A stretch of 7,116 nt of DNA, taken from Accumulibacter sp. Its GTDB lineage: Bacteria; Pseudomonadota; Gammaproteobacteria; Burkholderiales; Rhodocyclaceae. The notes under the pieces are model-generated. The model was not told the origin of the DNA, did not search any database, and was given only the letters and a program-made list of their open reading frames with translations. How positions within the stretch are numbered: the stretch's first letter is position 1; every line of letters starts with the position of its first letter. Below are positions 6,399 to 7,116 of this stretch, one piece after another. The stretch spans positions 1 to 7,116 of the forward strand of contig JAISDL010000113.1 of NCBI GenBank assembly GCA_031264825.1. Reading direction: 5' to 3'. A program made the position numbers and the translations under genes.

Positions 6399-6413
6399 GG
6401 TGCGAAATAGGCA

Positions 6414-6442
6414 ATGATAACGTTCTTCGTCGCCGATTTCAA
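6414..6442 (-). promoter_or_regulatory. Sigma-70-like promoter of yajQ
   Basis: On the minus strand TTGAAA (6437-6442) and TATCAT (6414-6419) are 17 bp apart, a close match to the consensus at ideal spacing. Transcription would start near 6407, giving a leader of about 45 bases before the yajQ ATG. This is the best promoter in the window, and it lies outside the repeat module that begins near 6461. Confidence 0.7.
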
Positions 6443-6494
6443 CGAAAAATGGAGGACGGCGCTATAGGTTGGTCTGAACGGCGCGCCGTGCCCA

Positions 6495-6586
6495 TCGGCG
6501 GTATAGGTTGGCGGTGAGCTACGCTGCCCCCAACGATTCCTCGGCGGTATAGGTTGGCGGTGAGCTACGCTGCCCCCAACGATTCC
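6495..6586 (+). repeat. Perfect 46-bp tandem duplication of the module left arm
   Basis: Units 6495-6540 and 6541-6586 are identical over 46 bp. Each starts TCGGCGGTATAGG and ends CCCCCAACGATTCC. Each unit is itself a hairpin (GTTGG/CCAAC with AGC-TAC-GCT at the tip). Complete identity points to a recent event. Confidence 0.95.
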
Positions 6587-6598
6587 GCAGGCGTATCA

Positions 6599-6886
6599 GG
6601 AATCAGGAGACGGGAGACAGGAGACAGAAGAAAACCGATTCCAACCGCGAAAGACGCGAAAGGTCTGTATTTGCATAACGTTTTCACGTGTTTCGTGGTT
6701 CTTGCCTTCTGATCCCTGATCCCTGAAGTGGCTTGCGCTTCGCGCAAGCGAGACGTTGGGCATCGCTGCGCTCACCCCAACCTATGCACTCTGGGAGTGT
6801 GGGCATCTTGCCCGCCTCGTGGATTTTTCTCCGGCGGCGAAGCCGCCGCTAACTTCTCTGTCTCCCGTCTCCCGTCTCCTGATTCC
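6599..6886. repeat. 29-bp inverted repeat of heptamers flanking copy 3
   Basis: Bases 6599-6627 (starting GGAATCAGGAGACGGG) and 6858-6886 are inverse complements at 28 of 29 positions. They bracket most of copy 3, with the right arm outside the GTTGGG arm pair. Both are composed of AGACAGG/AATCAGG-type heptamers. Confidence 0.85.
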
Positions 6887-6906
6887 TGTCTCCTGCCTCC
6901 CCGCTG

Positions 6907-6912
6907 TATAAT
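6907..6912 (+). promoter_or_regulatory. Candidate -10 box of the rpn gene
   Basis: An exact TATAAT lies 7 bp after the end of the heptamer array and 59 bp before the rpn start codon. The region 16-19 bp upstream (TTCCTGT) is a poor -35 box. If used, transcription would begin near the first of the 16-bp tandem repeats at 6919, making those repeats the 5' leader. Confidence 0.4.
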
Positions 6913-6918
6913 GGAATC

Positions 6919-6966
6919 ATCGACCGCCCCTGTAATCGACCGCCCCTGTAATTGACAGCCCCTGAA
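6919..6966 (+). repeat. Three 16-bp tandem repeats just upstream of rpn
   Basis: ATCGACCGCCCCTGTA (6919-6934) is repeated exactly at 6935-6950, and a diverged third unit, ATTGACAGCCCCTGAA, occupies 6951-6966. The array ends 5 bp before the rpn ATG and contains an in-frame TGA (6963-6965). It shares no sequence with the heptamer or GTTGGG repeats. It may be an operator array or leader element. Confidence 0.9.
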
Positions 6967-6971
6967 CGACG

Positions 6972-7116
6972 ATGACCAAGCTCGCCTACACTCCACGCAA
7001 CGACGCGATTTTCAAAATGATCTTCGGAGACGACCGCGACATCGGCATCCTCACCGACTTTCTGCAAGCCGTCCTCGACCTGCCGGCGGAAGAATACCAA
7101 GAAGTCACACTCGCCG
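6972..7116 (+). CDS. Rpn family recombination-promoting nuclease / PD-(D/E)XK nuclease family transposase (5' part)
   Basis: The first 48 codons read MTKLAYTPRNDAIFKMIF, then GDDRDIGILTDFLQAVLDLP and EEYQEVTLA, and run off the window edge. The opening NDAIFKMIFGD followed by a helix LTDFLQAVLDLP and an EVTLA strand is the typical N-terminus of Rpn proteins (PD-(D/E)XK nuclease family, often annotated as putative transposase). Characterised E. coli Rpn proteins are DNA endonucleases that promote RecA-independent recombination, and some have been linked to phage defence. The catalytic residues lie beyond the window, so intactness cannot be judged. The ATG is the first possible start: an in-frame TGA lies at 6963-6965. 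No clear ribosome binding site precedes it. Confidence 0.82.
   Translation, partial: MTKLAYTPRNDAIFKMIFGDDRDIGILTDFLQAVLDLPAEEYQEVTLA

Larger units (their letters stand above)
6461..6900 (+). repeat. Mosaic intergenic repeat region, copy 3 (between yajQ and the rpn gene)
   Basis: The region holds repeats and no credible gene. It begins with a partial left arm (TATAGGTTGG, from about 6463) and a remnant of the CGCGCC palindrome (6478-6489). Two tandem left arms (6495-6586) follow, and the core module spans 6548-6786: left arm 6548-6592, inner AACCGCGAAA at about 6643-6652 against a degenerate right partner near 6691-6703, right arm 6744-6786. Then come GGGCA-TCT-TGCCC (6801-6813), GGCGGC-GAA-GCCGCC (6833-6847) and a heptamer array. 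The open frame on the minus strand at 6565-6747 resembles the one in copy 2 only because the DNA is repeated. Confidence 0.9.

Overview
The window is a stretch of GC-rich bacterial chromosome that most resembles a beta- or gammaproteobacterium. The basis is gene content: fur divergent from the outer-membrane lipoprotein gene bamE, with dapB directly behind bamE, is an arrangement I associate mainly with Betaproteobacteria. YajQ and a large SNF2-family helicase also fit. The exact genus cannot be read from the sequence.

Layout: 1-540 holds repeats only. fur (543-1004, minus) diverges from bamE (1117-1596, plus) and dapB (1606-2397, plus) across a 112-bp promoter region. Repeats fill 2400-2882. 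An SNF2-family ATPase (2883-5807, minus) lies downstream of yajQ (5868-6362, minus), probably in one operon. Repeats return at about 6461-6900. The window ends inside an Rpn/PD-(D/E)XK 'transposase' gene (6972 to the edge, plus).

The genes are recognisable: iron-responsive regulation (Fur), outer-membrane assembly (BamE), lysine/diaminopimelate synthesis (DapB), nucleotide-second-messenger binding (YajQ), DNA-dependent ATPase activity (SNF2) and a recombination-promoting nuclease (Rpn). Only bamE-dapB and yajQ-SNF2 look co-transcribed.

The unusual content is between the genes. About 1.4 kb (one fifth of the window) consists of three copies, all in the same orientation, of a mosaic repeat module. 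Its core of about 240 bp is a nested palindrome: outer arms of about 43 bp built on GTTGGG/CCCAAC, then arrays of a degenerate heptamer (AATCAGG on the left, CCTGATT on the right), then an inner inverted repeat around AACCGCGAAA/TTTCGCGGTT. A fixed 19-nt hairpin (GCTTGCGCTTCGCGCAAGC, four identical copies) and short GGGCA/TGCCC and GGCGGC/GCCGCC hairpins follow. The modules reach to within 0-3 bp of three stop codons (fur, dapB, SNF2) and bracket the two gene blocks as direct repeats. The third copy leads straight into the rpn gene through a TATAAT box and three 16-bp tandem repeats. Whether these modules are passive repeats, non-autonomous mobile elements or 3'-end regulatory elements cannot be settled here.
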